Shown: positions 52,364 through 64,000, counted from the first letter of the stretch. The stretch is 64,000 nt of DNA from Ficedula albicollis (GCF_000247815.1 NC_021676.1:3067044-3131043); one strand, 5' to 3'. Made by a program: numbers and translations. Notes: generated by a model not told the origin, from the sequence alone.

Positions 52364-54855
52364 AAATTATCAGGGTAATGCCAACAGCATATTTTAAAAA
52401 TAAATATTCCTCAACATTCATTTTGTGTTTGATGATTCTCCTTATATTTACTATTCTTTTTATCTGTGTAACTTTACACATTGGCATATTATTTTGTGTT
52501 GTAAAGGGAGTGCACAGTAAAAAATAAATTGACACTGTGAGTGATGCCTATTTAGTCCATCTTGTTCCTTTCTTTGTCTGCATGGTTTAAAAGACTGGAA
52601 AAAAACATCTTTTATTTCATTAATTTTGCCACTGGATTGTGATTTGTGGTTGGAGTTAAGCACTGCAAGCATGGGGGTGATATGGGCCCTGCAATTAGCA
52701 GTTTTCCTCAGTGACAATGGCAGCATTCCTGCTAAATGATTTGTTATGTTTTTAATTACTGGATTATATCTGAAATCAAGTATTCAACTTTGCATATTTC
52801 CAATTTGTTCGAATTACAGTCGCATCATTATGTTCAAATCAGAGCACCCAAAATGCAGTTTTGCTCCAGGATAATTAACCAATGACTTTGAAATATGCAA
52901 GCAGGGAGCCTCATTTAGGTAGACAGCACAAGAAGCAAGGGGAGCTGCTGATGCATTCCATTGCATTCTTATCTTCTGAAAACAAAGCTTCAATTTGCTT
53001 TGTTCTTGATTGCATTATTCCACGACAGATTTTGTGATCTATAGTTATCTTACATTGCTGCAACATTGAAACCCTTCACCCTTTAACATGTGCTCCTGAA
53101 CTAATTGCTTTGAAGTTCCCCATAGAATTACTCCAGTGAAAAATAAATAGAGCTAGCAAGACAAGTTCAGTGATATGAATAGTAAGAATAATGAGCTGTG
53201 TGCACCACGATTCTTGCAGTGTTCCAGACAAGTTATTACACATTGGAGTGTTTCTCTACACAACAGGCCATGCTGTATCTTATTTTTTTCCTTTTCAATT
53301 GAATTTGTGCACTAAGACAGGGTAGAATGTGGTTTTCAATTAATTACCAAGTGATATCATGGCAACTATGCAGCAGTCATGATAAAAGTACAAAATAGTA
53401 CTTTTCCATTTTTATTTTCTGGCCCATCCATCATTTCTGTTTCTATGTGTCCATGTCTTTATTTAAACCTTGGTCATCTAGCCAAACTCCACCACAGCAT
53501 GTGAGCAAATGTAAAAATTAAAATAATAGGAACAAAGATGCAATAAAAATACCTGGCACCCTCAGGTGCTGTCCTAATCTCTCACCCTTCCAAATACCTA
53601 TTCCCTTTGATAAAACCAAAGTCATTTTTCTGTGCATTTAGAGATGAATGGCACCTGGCCTGGCCTTCAGCTGCTGCATATGCTGGCCACTATGGATATT
53701 AATTGCCCTAATGATAGAACAAAATTTGTGAAAATAAAAAATGACAGGACAGTTACATAACTTTGAAATCACTCATCATTTTCTCTCTTTATGACAATGT
53801 GGGGATTTATGCATCAAATTCAAAATTGTTTTCAAAATGTTTCTGAGAGAAAAAGAAAAGAAGAAAAAAAAAAAAAAGCAAGTTGGGAAATTATCAGGTT
53901 CCATCCACAATGCTGGTAGTGTTTCTGTAGCCTGATGGTGCACACACTTTTTGGACTTTCTTTCCACTCCCTGGGCTGCTTTTCCTGCATCCCTGCTCCT
54001 GTGTGGGTTCCCAACAATATTCCCAAAGCTGTGCTCTGGAAGGCTGGCTCTGCTCCCCAGGAACAGCCACGGACCAAGGGGGAGTTTAAAACCCTCAGAG
54101 GAAACTCAGCTATTCCTGATTTAGGAAAACCAGTTTGCAGTTCACCCTTGGAAGGTATTTGAACTGTTTTACATATGGATGGATTTTAGGAAATTTTGAA
54201 TGTAAGACCGTGTGTATGAATACTTAATAAATTAATGAGTTCCCTGTGATAATACAGGATTGTACAAAATTGTAATTTATTTGAATTTCTGCTTTTGATT
54301 ACTGAATTTGCTCTGGAAATTTCCCCTGTTCTGCTCCATATTTTTCTCTTAAATCCCTACTCAAACTGGAATGGCCATTTTCCCATTGGAATTCTTCTTA
54401 TAAAACTGCTTTTCTTCCTGATCACCCTCTCCTAAGTAAATGGGATGATGCAAAATAGAATCACGATCCTCACTGAAAACATTTGAACAAATTTTCCCAT
54501 TCCTAATATGAACTCTGATTTGGAGCATGCTCACATAAATCTGTAAAAGATAGGCTATAATTTAATAAATGTATTCTAAATCATTGATAGATTAATTTAG
54601 AAACAGAGGTTGGCAAGGGAATGTTAAAAATCTATCAATGCCTACCTGCTCTTTAAAGGCTTTATGTCAGTGCAAAGTTTCACAAAGTGCATGATGCAAG
54701 CATTACACCAGTTTATAGTGTGGGGATGGTACAGATAACAGTGCTAACTGACCTTCCACCTGAATTTTGGCATGCAGAATATAACTGGGCACAGCAGGCC
54801 ATGCTCAGACACGTGTGAAGGGTGCAGAGAATGCATTTCCTCTCTAATCCAGACA
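52364..54855. other. AT-rich noncoding stretch, nothing recognised
   Basis: Unique AT-rich sequence with a GC-richer part at 53930-54080 and an A-run at 53860-53877. No exon or known repeat is recognised. Confidence 0.55.
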
Positions 54856-54911
54856 CCGTTCTGTTTTATTGCGCGGCGAACGCGTCGTGTGAACGACGAG
54901 GAGAGGCTTCG
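54856..54911. other. CpG-dense micro-patch
   Basis: Ten CpG dinucleotides fall within 56 bp (CACCG, GCGCGGCGAACGCGTCGTG, AACGACGAG, TTCGG), in a window otherwise strongly CpG-poor. Such density implies protection from methylation-driven decay, a recent insertion, or local selection. It is far too short for a promoter CpG island by usual criteria. An overlapping 92-codon frame puts several of these CpGs in arginine codons but has no recognised domain. Confidence 0.6.
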
Positions 54912-55219
54912 GTTAGAGCCAGCAGAGAGCCCAGGCACAGTCTTCATTAAAGAGGAACAAAGACCACACCATCTGCTGCAGCCAGTCCCAGCTCTCCCTG
55001 GGTTTGTTTGCTCAGTAGTTCCTGCTGGCTGGAGCCACCTGTTCTCTTAATTAGGAACACAGCCTTAAAACACTGCCTGCTACAAGCTCCGTGCCTCTCC
55101 AGAGGTGAGCTGCTCGGGCACAGAACCAACCTGCAGGGCAGGCAAAACTTTCTCTGCCTCTTGGTTTGGAAACTGAGCGAGTGAAAGGAGCAAATAGGGT
55201 GTAATGTTCAGAAAATACC
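54912..55219. other. Noncoding spacer of mixed composition
   Basis: Unique sequence of moderate G+C between the CpG-dense patch and the poly-C tract. No feature is recognised. Confidence 0.5.
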
Positions 55220-55360
<141 letters not shown>

Positions 55361-55442
55361 GGTAGAAGATGTGTAAACTTTTCCCTCTTTTTCATCAGTG
55401 CTAGTTTAACTCAATTAAGAGAGTTTTGCATTTCACTAGCAC

Positions 55443-55558
55443 GAGGAAGCGAAAGCTGCGACCGTGCAAAAATATCAAATGTGAAATAAGAGAACACACA
55501 GCTCATTTTTCATTGATTTATCTTCATAAGTCAAGATACAAAACGAAAGCGAAAGTTG
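55443..55558 (+). promoter_or_regulatory. Candidate IRF-type binding motifs (EICE-like and ISRE-like)
   Basis: GGAAGCGAAAG at 55445-55455 fits the composite Ets-IRF pattern GGAANNGAAA. About 100 bp downstream, CGAAAGCGAAAGTTG at 55544-55558 fits the interferon-stimulated response pattern GAAANNGAAA with a following GTT. Both share the string GCGAAAG and keep CpGs in an AT-rich setting. No gene start is visible nearby, so any role would be as a distal element. Chance occurrence cannot be excluded. Confidence 0.35.
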
Positions 55559-55600
55559 CATTTGGAACCTGAGTGTGACAAAATGGAAGTGGAAGTTCTC

Positions 55601-55959
55601 AAATCTGATCTAAAGAATACATTCTTGCCAATTAAAAAATGAGAAATGTTCAGGCAGAAAATGGCATGGTTCATTAGAATAATCAGTTTAGTACTATGCA
55701 AAAAAAAAAAAGTCTCCATGAACTCTGAACTTCAGACACATTTCAGTCTTCCCAGAAAAGATAAAATTCCACTTGGTTTTATTTTCTACTGGCCAGCTGC
55801 CTGAGTGCAAATAACATCAATAATATATCCAGCTGTTTTACTGGGTAAAGATGGCCCATCTGGACCCCTTCCAAAATAAAAGTGAATTTAATAACATGAA
55901 AGAGAATATTGACATGAAATGTCAGGACTTGGAGGCTGTTGGAGTTGCAGATGGGACAC
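55601..55959. other. AT-rich noncoding spacer, nothing recognised
   Basis: Unique AT-rich sequence with a short A-run at 55700-55710. Confidence 0.55.
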
Positions 55960-56140
55960 GTGGACATGGTGCTGTTGGTTTTTGTGACTTTCCTTGTTGC
56001 TTGTGACCTCCTTGGCTGTGATTATGTGACTTTCCTTGTTGCTTGTGACCTCCTTGTGATTGACGTGGACATGGTGCTGTTGGTTTTTGTGACTTTCCTT
56101 GTTGCTTGTGACCTCCTTGGCTGTGATTACTCTGGTTCTA
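55960..56140. repeat. Nested 42-bp and 105-bp duplications
   Basis: A 42-bp unit starting GTGACTTTCCTTGTTGCTTG lies at 55984, 56026 and 56089. A larger unit starting TGGACATGGTGCTGTTGG lies at 55961 and 56066 (period 105). The middle 42-bp unit is shortened after CTCCTTG and runs into TGATTGAC. The order implies a 42-bp duplication within, or before, the 105-bp event. Open frames with a repeated FLVACDLL-type peptide are consequences of the repeat. Confidence 0.93.
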
Positions 56141-57460
56141 TATCTGTGTAATTGCAGGATTTGCTCTGCTGAATCCAGAAAACGGGTTGGGCTGACTGGG
56201 ACTGTGTCTAACAGACAGACCCATGTCCACATCTGCTTTGTCTCACAAAATTTGTGGGTTTATCACTGTGGATTTGCAGGGCAGGCTTTTATCTCAAGCA
56301 AGCACAACCATGTTCCTGTGCAGGCTTTCCCAGCTGAGATTGTACAACCCAACAGCAAGTTCTCAAAAGATAAGAACTCCAAAAATAAGTTTTCTTCAGC
56401 TGGGTTTTGCATAACTGTAGTTCTAGATCGTTACCATATTAAGAAATAAATGTTCATTTTTTGCTGCTGTTAAAATAGATTATTAAATGTTGGACCTGCA
56501 GGGTGTGTCTCTGTGTAACTTGCTTGCTTTTACACTAGCAATCTTAATGAATTCATTAATTACTTAATGGAACTTGAAGATAATAAACCTTCACTAAGAG
56601 TTTAATATTAATTATGACTATTATCATCATTATTGCTCATTTACTGCAGGAGGGACTGGAGTATGGCTGCTGGTACAGAATATATTGAGGAATTCACAGA
56701 ATCTCTTAATTTTGTCCTCTGTTTAACTCAGGGCGGTTTCTGGCTGTGATGAGGGAGAAAGACTTGAATCACAGAAGTGAATTATTCCCTGTTGAAAACT
56801 CAACAGTGTGTACAATACTTCATGACCGGGCTGTTTCTTGCTGCCTCTAATCTCTCCTGGTACTGCGCTCTCATGATGCTGCAGTCCTGAATTATTTCTT
56901 GCTTTCTTTAATTACAGACCCTGCTATATCCAGTTTCCACTCGTGCTGTAGTTATTATTCTCTTTAACCCTGCAAACTCCCCTTGGGCTCTGCCTTCAGT
57001 TTGGCACTTCCAGGGCTGTGTATCCTGATTTCTCTGGTAAATCAGATGTCAGTGGCAGCCAGTGGCACAGGTCTAGCAGGAGGAGGTCACCGACTGCCCT
57101 TTGAGTTTCTGAGCAGGGGTTTATGTTTCTGTGAACTCCACGGGCACAGTTCTGCTTTTTACTTTTCCATGATCCGTCTATGCAAACTTAGCAACTCTGG
57201 CCATTTCCGTGGATGAAATGATTAGGGATGTGGCTCCTGTCTCTCCAGTAACCAAGGACATGGCCCAGCAGCTCCATTCTCTGAGTGCACAGTGAACAGC
57301 CCCGCCAGTTGTGTCACCTCTTTCTGTCTGGGCGTCGGACCTGAGTGCAGAACTCAGAAAAGGGGTTTGGAGTGTCCAGCTCTGCCGCTCTGGGCTCAGG
57401 CTGTGTTCAGATGTGGACTAGCTTCTTCCAGAGGGGAAATTTCTGAGGGAGGTCAGAATA
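56141..57460. other. Noncoding stretch, nothing recognised
   Basis: Unique sequence of mixed composition, GC-richer at 56980-57420. No exon with recognisable product is seen. Confidence 0.55.
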
Positions 57461-57567
57461 TAGAATCATCAAATCACAGAATGGTTTGGGTTGGAAAGGA
57501 CCTCAAAATCCCTTCAGTTCCAAACTCCTGTCCCTGGCTGATCCAAGCCCTGTCCAGCCTGGCCTTG
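57461..57567 (-). mobile_element. CR1 LINE 3' end fragment
   Basis: TAGAATCATCAAATCACAGA then ATGGTTTGGGTTGGAAAGGA and CCTCAAAAT is a textbook avian CR1 3' terminus read from its end. It continues to CCAGCCTGGCCTTG. The element is on the minus strand and truncated after about 107 bp, with a tail of the imperfect 8-bp ATTCTATG type that CR1 uses instead of poly-A. Confidence 0.95.
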
Positions 57568-58210
57568 TATTTTTGCAGGGCTATAGATGTTTTTCTTCTT
57601 TACATATCTAAAAATTGTGGTTTTTTTTAAACTACATCAGGGCATAAATTAAAAAAATAAAATAAATAACTGTTAGCAGAAACCCCACAGGCCGAGTAAT
57701 ATTCAAAAATTCCCATGATTTTTCCCCCCAGCTGATTTAATTGGCTGCTTGACCACTTCTGTGGTTGGCAGACACTTTTAGTCATATTCATTATGCAAGA
57801 AAACATCCAAGTGCCTCTTACACAGGAGCTGAAACATATATTGAGAATTTGTTGTTATTTCTCTTTAAGTACCATAAAATATGGATGAATTCTAACAAAG
57901 AGGTAAATGTATCTGAATAAAATTACTCCTGTGTATGTCAAGTTGATATAGCAGTTGCCATGGTAAACAAACACTATACATAAATACTTAAATAAATAGT
58001 TGTATATTTAGAAGGGTAGCAAGCTGTTAACCAAGATTTAGACACTGATAAACAAACCCTGTAGAGAATCCTGGTGCTTTCAACTGTCTATATATCTATT
58101 CAATTAGTGAACTTACAGTTCAATAAATTGTTCCAGCCTTTAATTGGAGGTTGGAGACGCAGGCAAAGGAGCAAAAATAACAATAAGCATCATAGGTAGT
58201 TTTAAGTGAG
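57568..58210. other. AT-rich noncoding stretch, nothing recognised
   Basis: Unique AT-rich sequence with a T-run (57621-57628) and an A/T simple stretch (57650-57668). Confidence 0.55.
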
Positions 58211-58244
58211 AAAAAAAAAAACAACAAACAAACAACAAAACTAT

Positions 58245-58284
<40 letters not shown>

Positions 58285-58310
58285 AACAAACAAACAACAA
58301 AACTATTCTG
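58211..58310. repeat. 62-bp period duplication around an A(35) run
   Basis: CAACAAACAAACAACAAAAC followed by TATTCT occurs at 58222 and 58284. Each copy is preceded by an A-run: 11 A at 58211-58221 and 35 A at 58249-58283. It is the same class of A-run-associated duplication as at 35.4 and 38.3 kb, but without poly-C. Confidence 0.93.
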
Positions 58311-58447
58311 AATCCATAGAGCTTGCCATTACAATATTATCTCAGTTTGCTCCTGAGACTATGGGCAGTAAAATGGAAAATAAAAATTAGGTTGAGTTGC
58401 AAATCTAAAGGTTTTGAAGATGAGTTAAATCAACTATTTAAACACAA

Positions 58448-58587
58448 ATCATTATAGTCTTTTCGAGAAAACCAGAACCTGAAGGTTTCTGTTAGTCCCA
58501 AAAGAAGATTGAGTGCATCATTATAGTCTTTTCGAGAAAACCAGAACCTGAAGGTTTCTGTTAGTCCCAAAAGAAGATTAAGTGCAT
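58448..58587. repeat. 70-bp tandem duplication, two copies
   Basis: Units starting ATCATTATAGTCTTTTCGAG occur at 58448 and 58518. One substitution is seen (GATTGAGTGC/GATTAAGTGC). Confidence 0.96.
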
Positions 58588-59069
58588 CTCTGTTTAGATT
58601 GTGGGGGAGGGCAGCATTCCAGCTACAGACAGAAGGGGAGGTCAGAGTGACTGAAAGGATTTGGGGCTAAAAATAAGCAAACAAAATGAACTATTTGGAT
58701 GTTATATCACAGCATTTCAAAATAGTAGCTTTGGCAGTAATTCATAAACATCAGCGTTTTAATTCAACATTTTTCTCCAAAGCCAGCCTGAGCCTGCAGC
58801 ATTTTGGATGCACCTGTTGGTTTTATCTGTGTTTAGCTCTCAAGGATTCCCTCTTCCCTTTAAGTCCCATCTAAGGCCACCCTAAGGCATTTAGGGTTTG
58901 TACCTCATTGCTTCTCTCATTTAGCTATGGTGCAGTAAGGAATAATTGCCATTAGCAGCTCGTTAAAATAACTTCCCAGCGCCCTTCCAGCAGCCCCATC
59001 CTGCTAAGAACCTGCCGGGGGGTTGTGCAGGTGGGAATATGACCTGCGTGTCCTCATGCTCCTTTTGGG
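58588..59069. other. Noncoding stretch, nothing recognised
   Basis: Unique sequence with a GC-richer part at 58970-59040. No feature is recognised. Confidence 0.5.
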
Positions 59070-59170
59070 ACTTAAATGAGCACCCAGACCGCATCCCATG
59101 TGCCTCTAATTAATTAATTTCATGGTTAATGATCACCCGTCGTCATCAGTGCAGTTGTATTTTTTCGTGG
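59070..59170. other. Candidate conserved noncoding element
   Basis: CTAATTAATTAATTTCATGG followed by TTAATGATCACCCGTCGTCA combines clustered TAATTA homeodomain-type sites with retained CpGs. The look suggests a conserved regulatory element. This is appearance only. Confidence 0.3.
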
Positions 59171-59608
59171 TTCTGTGTGGTCACTCTCAGAATCCATCAC
59201 TGAGCCTTGTACTTTCTGTAAAAGGAGGTTTCTGCTGCAAAAGGAATAATTGTTAATCAGGTGAGCTGTTCAGGATTAATGTCTGTCTGATGATCTGTCC
59301 TTGCTGAGTCATTTCCTTACAGCCCAAAGAATCTAAACGAGTTAAATGACTCCTTGCTTTCTGTCTTTGCATAGATCTCATCTCAGTTTCATCTGTTTCC
59401 TTTTTGGTTGGTTTTGTTTTTAACACAGAATAGATAACCACCAACTTGAACCAGTTCATTTTACTTGCTCCATCCAATTTTTTGGGTTTTTTAATTGTTT
59501 TCAATTCAGGGCAAAATTAGATATCTCATCTCAAACACAATTGAGGTTCCCTGGAATAGTTCAGAAGGAATTTTGCCAGAAACTTGATAACCATAAATGC
59601 CACAAAAA

Positions 59609-59701
59609 GCTACCTTCCATTCTGTAGCATCTGATGAATAGCTCGGGAAAAAGCTACCTTCCATTCTGTAGCATCTGATGCATCTGATGAATAGCTCGGG
59701 G
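59609..59701. repeat. 44-bp tandem duplication with an inner 9-bp duplication
   Basis: Units starting GCTACCTTCCATTCTGTAGC occur at 59609 and 59653. The second copy has an additional 9-bp repeat, so CATCTGATG is followed directly by another CATCTGATG. Two scales of duplication therefore occur at the same site. Confidence 0.95.
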
Positions 59702-61017
59702 AAATAAATAAATAAATTGCTGCTAAATAACAATAAACTAATTAATTGCTGTTTGTGTTTTCTTTCCAGGACATAAGAAACTCATTTAGAGCTGCCATTG
59801 CTTGTTGGGTAAATACATTCTGAGAATAATAAATGTATAAGATTATTCACTGTTCAGAGTAAATACATGATTAGTAGTTGTCAAAATGCACATTTCTCCA
59901 CAACAATGGGGCCCAGCAGCTGCTTTGCTGCTCTGTGCCAAGGCTTGCTCAGGAACTCCTCAGTTCATGGCCCACTGGAGCAGGAGACAAACACAATTCC
60001 CTCACTGCCATGGAACTGTGCAGAGTCTCAGAGGATGCCAGGTGTCGCTGACATGGGAGCTCTGGCAGCTCCTGGCAGGAAAGATCCCTGCAAACCCAGC
60101 AAACACAGTGACTGCAGGCTGGGAGGGAGGTTCCAGGCAGGGGTGGAGGTGGAGACTGGGTTATTAATGTGAGAACTGCTTTGGCTGGGAGAGTTTTGAA
60201 TCAGGATTTTTAATATGTAATCCATACCCCAGAGATAGCTTTGCTGTTCTGCACACTTCAGGTGTATCCACTGACACCAAAATTGAATATTTGATGGGAA
60301 GAGGTTCACATCAACTATGAAAAGAAACCAAGGTTGGCATGGGGGACAGGTGAAGAGGCTTTTCTGGACTGCCCTGCTCAGTCCAGGAGCAGCAACAGTT
60401 CCAATGGAAGCTTTTGAAATATTCCCCCAGCTTTAATTTCTCCAAGGAATTTCTCATCAGCATTAAAATTTCCTCTTAAACAAAACACATCCCTTTCAGA
60501 AAAACTATACTGGAGAAACTGGTATCATTAATTACACTTTTCTTTATTGAGAGGAATGAATTTATTGAGGGAAATCATTTATTTGGCTTGCAAAGATTAA
60601 TCTATCTTTTCATGGAGTTTAATTTTATCTGCACAAATCATAGGAGGGAGTGAAAACAGCTGGGAATGCTTCAAAAGTCTTAAAATTCTATCAAATAATT
60701 TGATATTTCCTTTGATAAAGGAGGTAAATTGTTAAAAAAAAAAGAGAAGAGCAACTTCAGGTGAATCTTCCACTATTTTAGGTGTTTTTGACATAATGGT
60801 GTGGGGTTTTTGAAGACCTGCAGCTCCACGACTTGTCTGCATTTTGGGGTAGTTAAACAAAAACACGAGCATTGTGTGTATTTTGTATTTCAGGTTGAGT
60901 GGCTAAGAAGGTTTAGAATGGTAGAATTGCTTTGTTAACTCATGGAAATTTTTAAATCCTTTCAAAAAGCAGGGTATTTTTTTGCATTGACTCCAAAATC
61001 AAGTGGTTTGTTTCTTG
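59702..61017. other. Noncoding stretch with a GC-richer block
   Basis: Unique sequence. The part 59905-60170 is GC-rich with overlapping open frames (93 and 101 codons, plus strand) that I do not recognise. It might be a piece of an unrecognised repeat. The rest is AT-rich. Confidence 0.5.
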
Positions 61018-61077
61018 TTTTTTTTTTTTTTTTGGCCCCCCCCCCCCCCCCCCGTTTTTTTTTTTTTTTTTTTTTTT
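61018..61077. repeat. 18-nt poly-C tract inside a T homopolymer
   Basis: The arrangement is T(16) at 61018-61033, GG, C(18) at 61036-61053, G, then T(23) at 61055-61077. It is the shortest member of the window's poly-C class and the only one whose C-run is bordered by G on both sides. Confidence 0.95.
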
Positions 61078-64000
61078 GGCTTTTTTCTTTATGTTGGGAT
61101 CCTTTTTCTAAATTGGTCTAAAACATTTTAAATTATGAGATTTGTTATATAAATGCACATTGATTACTACATGTAGGCTCCTGTTTCAAGCTAAATTTCA
61201 GCTTGAAGAAATCTTTTATGGTTGTTACATATTAAAACTTCTGAAAAATAGAAAAATGGAAAACAATAATCTTAGAAACAGGCAAGCAGTAGTGAGTAGT
61301 GAGAGTGTGATCACACAAAATATGTGCACAGGAGGTAAAAGGAGATGAGGATGTGATGCTTGCTTCTCTAAGCTGTGGTATCTAACTCTCAATTTGGTCA
61401 CTCTGAGTTTCTCTGGTTTTCCTGGTGAGCTCTTCTTTCCCCTGTGCATAAACTCTTGGGCACAGGGATATTAATTAGGGGGCAAGGCAGAGAAAAATGG
61501 TGTGTTTTAAAGTGACACAGCAGCTGCCAGGATAGAATCAGGGGTAACAGTGACACCAAATCTTTGATTTCCTGAGGACAAAAGTCATGGCAGGGGGAGA
61601 TCCTCAAGTTAATGCAGAAGTAATTAACCCAGCTACACCCAGGCTGAAGACATTGCTGAAAACCTTTCCCATGAAGAGATAAAATTCTTATTCTCTGTGT
61701 GATGCTGTTTTTCCAGTACCTTATACTGGGAAGGTATTCAAAAATTAGAACCTTTTTTTTTTTTTGCAAAGTAATCTCGCAAATAGCAGGAGAGAAAAAT
61801 ATTGTAGTCTGTGAAAATTTTGTTTACTGTAGCGATCTGGGACAAATAGTGTTTGCATATTGCATTACCATCTAAGAGTAATGGCATATTTACTGCACTG
61901 ATACTAAAAGCAAACACTTTAATATTTGTAGTTATGGTTTCCATTTTTGCCTTTCCCTTTCCCGAGGCACCAGCAAGAAAAGAGATGAGAATTAGAAAAA
62001 GTATTGCTTTATGAAAAATTGCAAGGGCTGTAAATTACAAGTGTTGCTGGAGTTCCCTTGAATTATTCAGTGTTTTTTAAGGTTTTATGCTCTGTGTACA
62101 ACAGTGTCTATGTTTATTTGATCTATTATTTTTATATAGTTGTCTGACACTTCTTTATGAAAAAGAATAAAAGATGTGAAGCTTATCCACAATGTCAAAT
62201 TTTTATCATGTCCAAACATTTTATGGTTCTGCATGTTACAGATCAAAGAATCCTAGGTTATGTTTTTCTTGTTTGATTTAATCTTACCAACAGTAGCAGC
62301 ATTTTAGACTGCATTTTGCATATACATTTGGAAAATGAAATGAGAAGTTTAATTTTTATTTTTTAGCACAATATTTATTCTCTAAAAAGATTTTGAGGTG
62401 GATAGCTTTGTTTCAGAGTCTGATTTTCTGTTGAATAAAGAAGTAGCAGTAAAACATTTATAGGAAATCTTGCTAATACATTCACAAGGAAACTCAGGGC
62501 TTGTTCTGGGGAGGAGCAGTAGTGAGGAATGTTAACTTGATTTTTTAACAGTATGGACTGATAATCTATATATTTTTTACCTAGTTCCTGTAGTTATAAC
62601 AGGTCCAATACAACTTTTGGTTCTGGGGATGTCTTTATCTTTTTTTGCTGACTGTATTTCACCATTTTATGACTGTGCAGTTTAGTGCTCCATTTATCCC
62701 AGCTCAGGCTTTGATGCTGTAATTCTGTCTCTGCACTCAAAGAACTCAGGATGCACCTGAATAACTTTTCCTGTGTCAAGTTTTACTCAGTTTTGAAATA
62801 TGTCTTTATCTGCAGAAAATTTACATTATTTTGAGCTTTAGAGTCAGTATCTTTTCCATTCAGTATATTCCAGAAACCAGGTTCAGGGAATACAGTATCT
62901 GTTGTATTAAGCTGTATAAAATTAGATCATACATGGAATTTTTTGGAAAATCAGTGTTTTCAACAGTGACAAGTAAGGCATTTTTGTTTCCTTTGGTGTT
63001 TACTCTTTTTGGATTATTTCTGGGGATGTCTCACCTCTGCTGTAACTTTTATCAGCCTTCATGAATCTTGCTCCTGCTTGTACTAACACACCCACAGCTT
63101 TTCACTTGATAGGAAAATATAAAACTCCCAAACGCTTCCTCAAGGAAAACTCCTGGGGACTGGAGTTCCTGCCTTGCTACAGATTAGACAGCCTTTTCCA
63201 GCTTATCACATCCAGAAACACTCCCAAAATAACTTATTTATAAAGAAAGAGCCTGAGACTGCTCAGCTAGGGGGAAATCTGCCACTTGCTTTTAGAGCCA
63301 ATAAAGGAGGATTCTTTGGGGAGAGCAATAGAGGAAATGGAAGTAGATTGACTATATGCACCTGCAAGAAAAACTGCCAGGAATAAAAGTGTTACACAGA
63401 GCTCTGCTATCCCTTGTGAGACACAAAGGCTGTGCTGGAGGAATATTGAATCAACATTGTTCCCAGCAAACCTGCTGTGTGACACTTTTCCAGCTTCTCT
63501 TCTAGCCCTGAAAAATATTTTGTTGGCTAATGGTAATGCAGGAATGGAGTTTTATGTCACCCACACGTTGTTCTGGAAAGAAATCTCTGTATTTCACATT
63601 TCCAGTGACCATCTAAATAAGTCTCTTTAGTGATTCAAGCTTTGCAGTTCATGTAATGGAACATATAGAGTTTATGAATATGTTTATGGAATTCCCTCTG
63701 TGATCCCCCATTTGAGCTGCACTTGTGTTATTTCTGTTGCCTCTTTTTGTCAGCTGAACTGAATTGTCTCACAGAAGCAGAGATTTCTTTCTGCCTCCTG
63801 TCTGCAGGAATTTTTTAGATCTATCTGTCCTAAATTGTCAATGCAGTTAATCTGGATTTTTAGAAAGTCGTAGATGTTTGACCCAAATCTGCTTCTTTGG
63901 TAAAAACAAGGATCACGTGACTTGGCTCTCCTGCTTATTTGGGGTTAGAAAATCCTCAGTAATTAGCATCCTGATGTGTGCTGGAATATATGAAATGAAT
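61078..64000. other. AT-rich noncoding stretch, nothing recognised
   Basis: About 2.9 kb of unique AT-rich sequence to the window end. Open frames of up to 123 codons show no known domain. No repeat or RNA gene is recognised. Confidence 0.55.

Noticed and set aside
54772..55050. 92-codon frame across the CpG-dense patch with a charged Arg/Glu segment
   Set aside because: The arginines come from the clustered CpGs. No known domain or splice structure supports an exon.

Overview
The window looks like noncoding avian nuclear DNA, probably a large intron or intergenic stretch. It is AT-rich and poor in CpG. I found no protein-coding exon, tRNA or rRNA that I could support. The avian assignment rests on several CR1 LINE remnants. 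Three of them show the characteristic left boundary (reverse complement of the CR1 3' end), with a TCACAGAAT-type tail followed by GGGTTGG and GGACC. Recognisable interspersed repeats are otherwise sparse. A songbird source is plausible but not demonstrated.

Recognisable repeats are as follows. There are minus-strand CR1 3' ends at about 39.64, 40.14 and 57.46 kb. An older plus-strand CR1/L3-type 3' end lies at 33.97-34.26 kb, and a weaker plus-strand CR1 fragment near 48.65 kb. A MIR-like SINE core lies on the minus strand at 46.54-46.64 kb. A long GGAAAA hexanucleotide satellite occupies 42.58-42.84 kb. Every long open frame is explained by chance, by homopolymers, by satellite, or by duplicated noncoding sequence.

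Two structural themes stand out. First, there are five poly-C tracts of 57, 637, 195, 103 and 18 nt. All have C on the plus strand, and all sit inside a broken A or T homopolymer (T-C-T three times, A-C-A twice). Second, there are about seventeen short tandem duplications (units 36-314 bp, 2-3 copies, usually 0-3 % different) scattered along the window, some nested or reusing a breakpoint.

These could be real products of an error-prone repair or slippage process. There is also direct evidence for a technical contribution. The junction of the 187-bp duplication at 15.88 kb carries a 12-mer, CTCTTCCGATCT, identical to the 3' end of the common Illumina adapter. The poly-C tract at 35.4 kb is flanked by a repeated copy of the same unique sequence, as expected when overlapping contig ends are joined through a badly filled gap. 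Raw-read checking should come before any biological interpretation.

Possible regulatory sequence is limited. There is a short CpG-dense patch at 54.86-54.91 kb and a pair of IRF-type motifs at 55.44-55.56 kb. A few stretches (6.09-6.52, 25.95-26.30, 31.00-31.14 and 59.07-59.17 kb) have the look of conserved noncoding elements, but I cannot verify conservation here.
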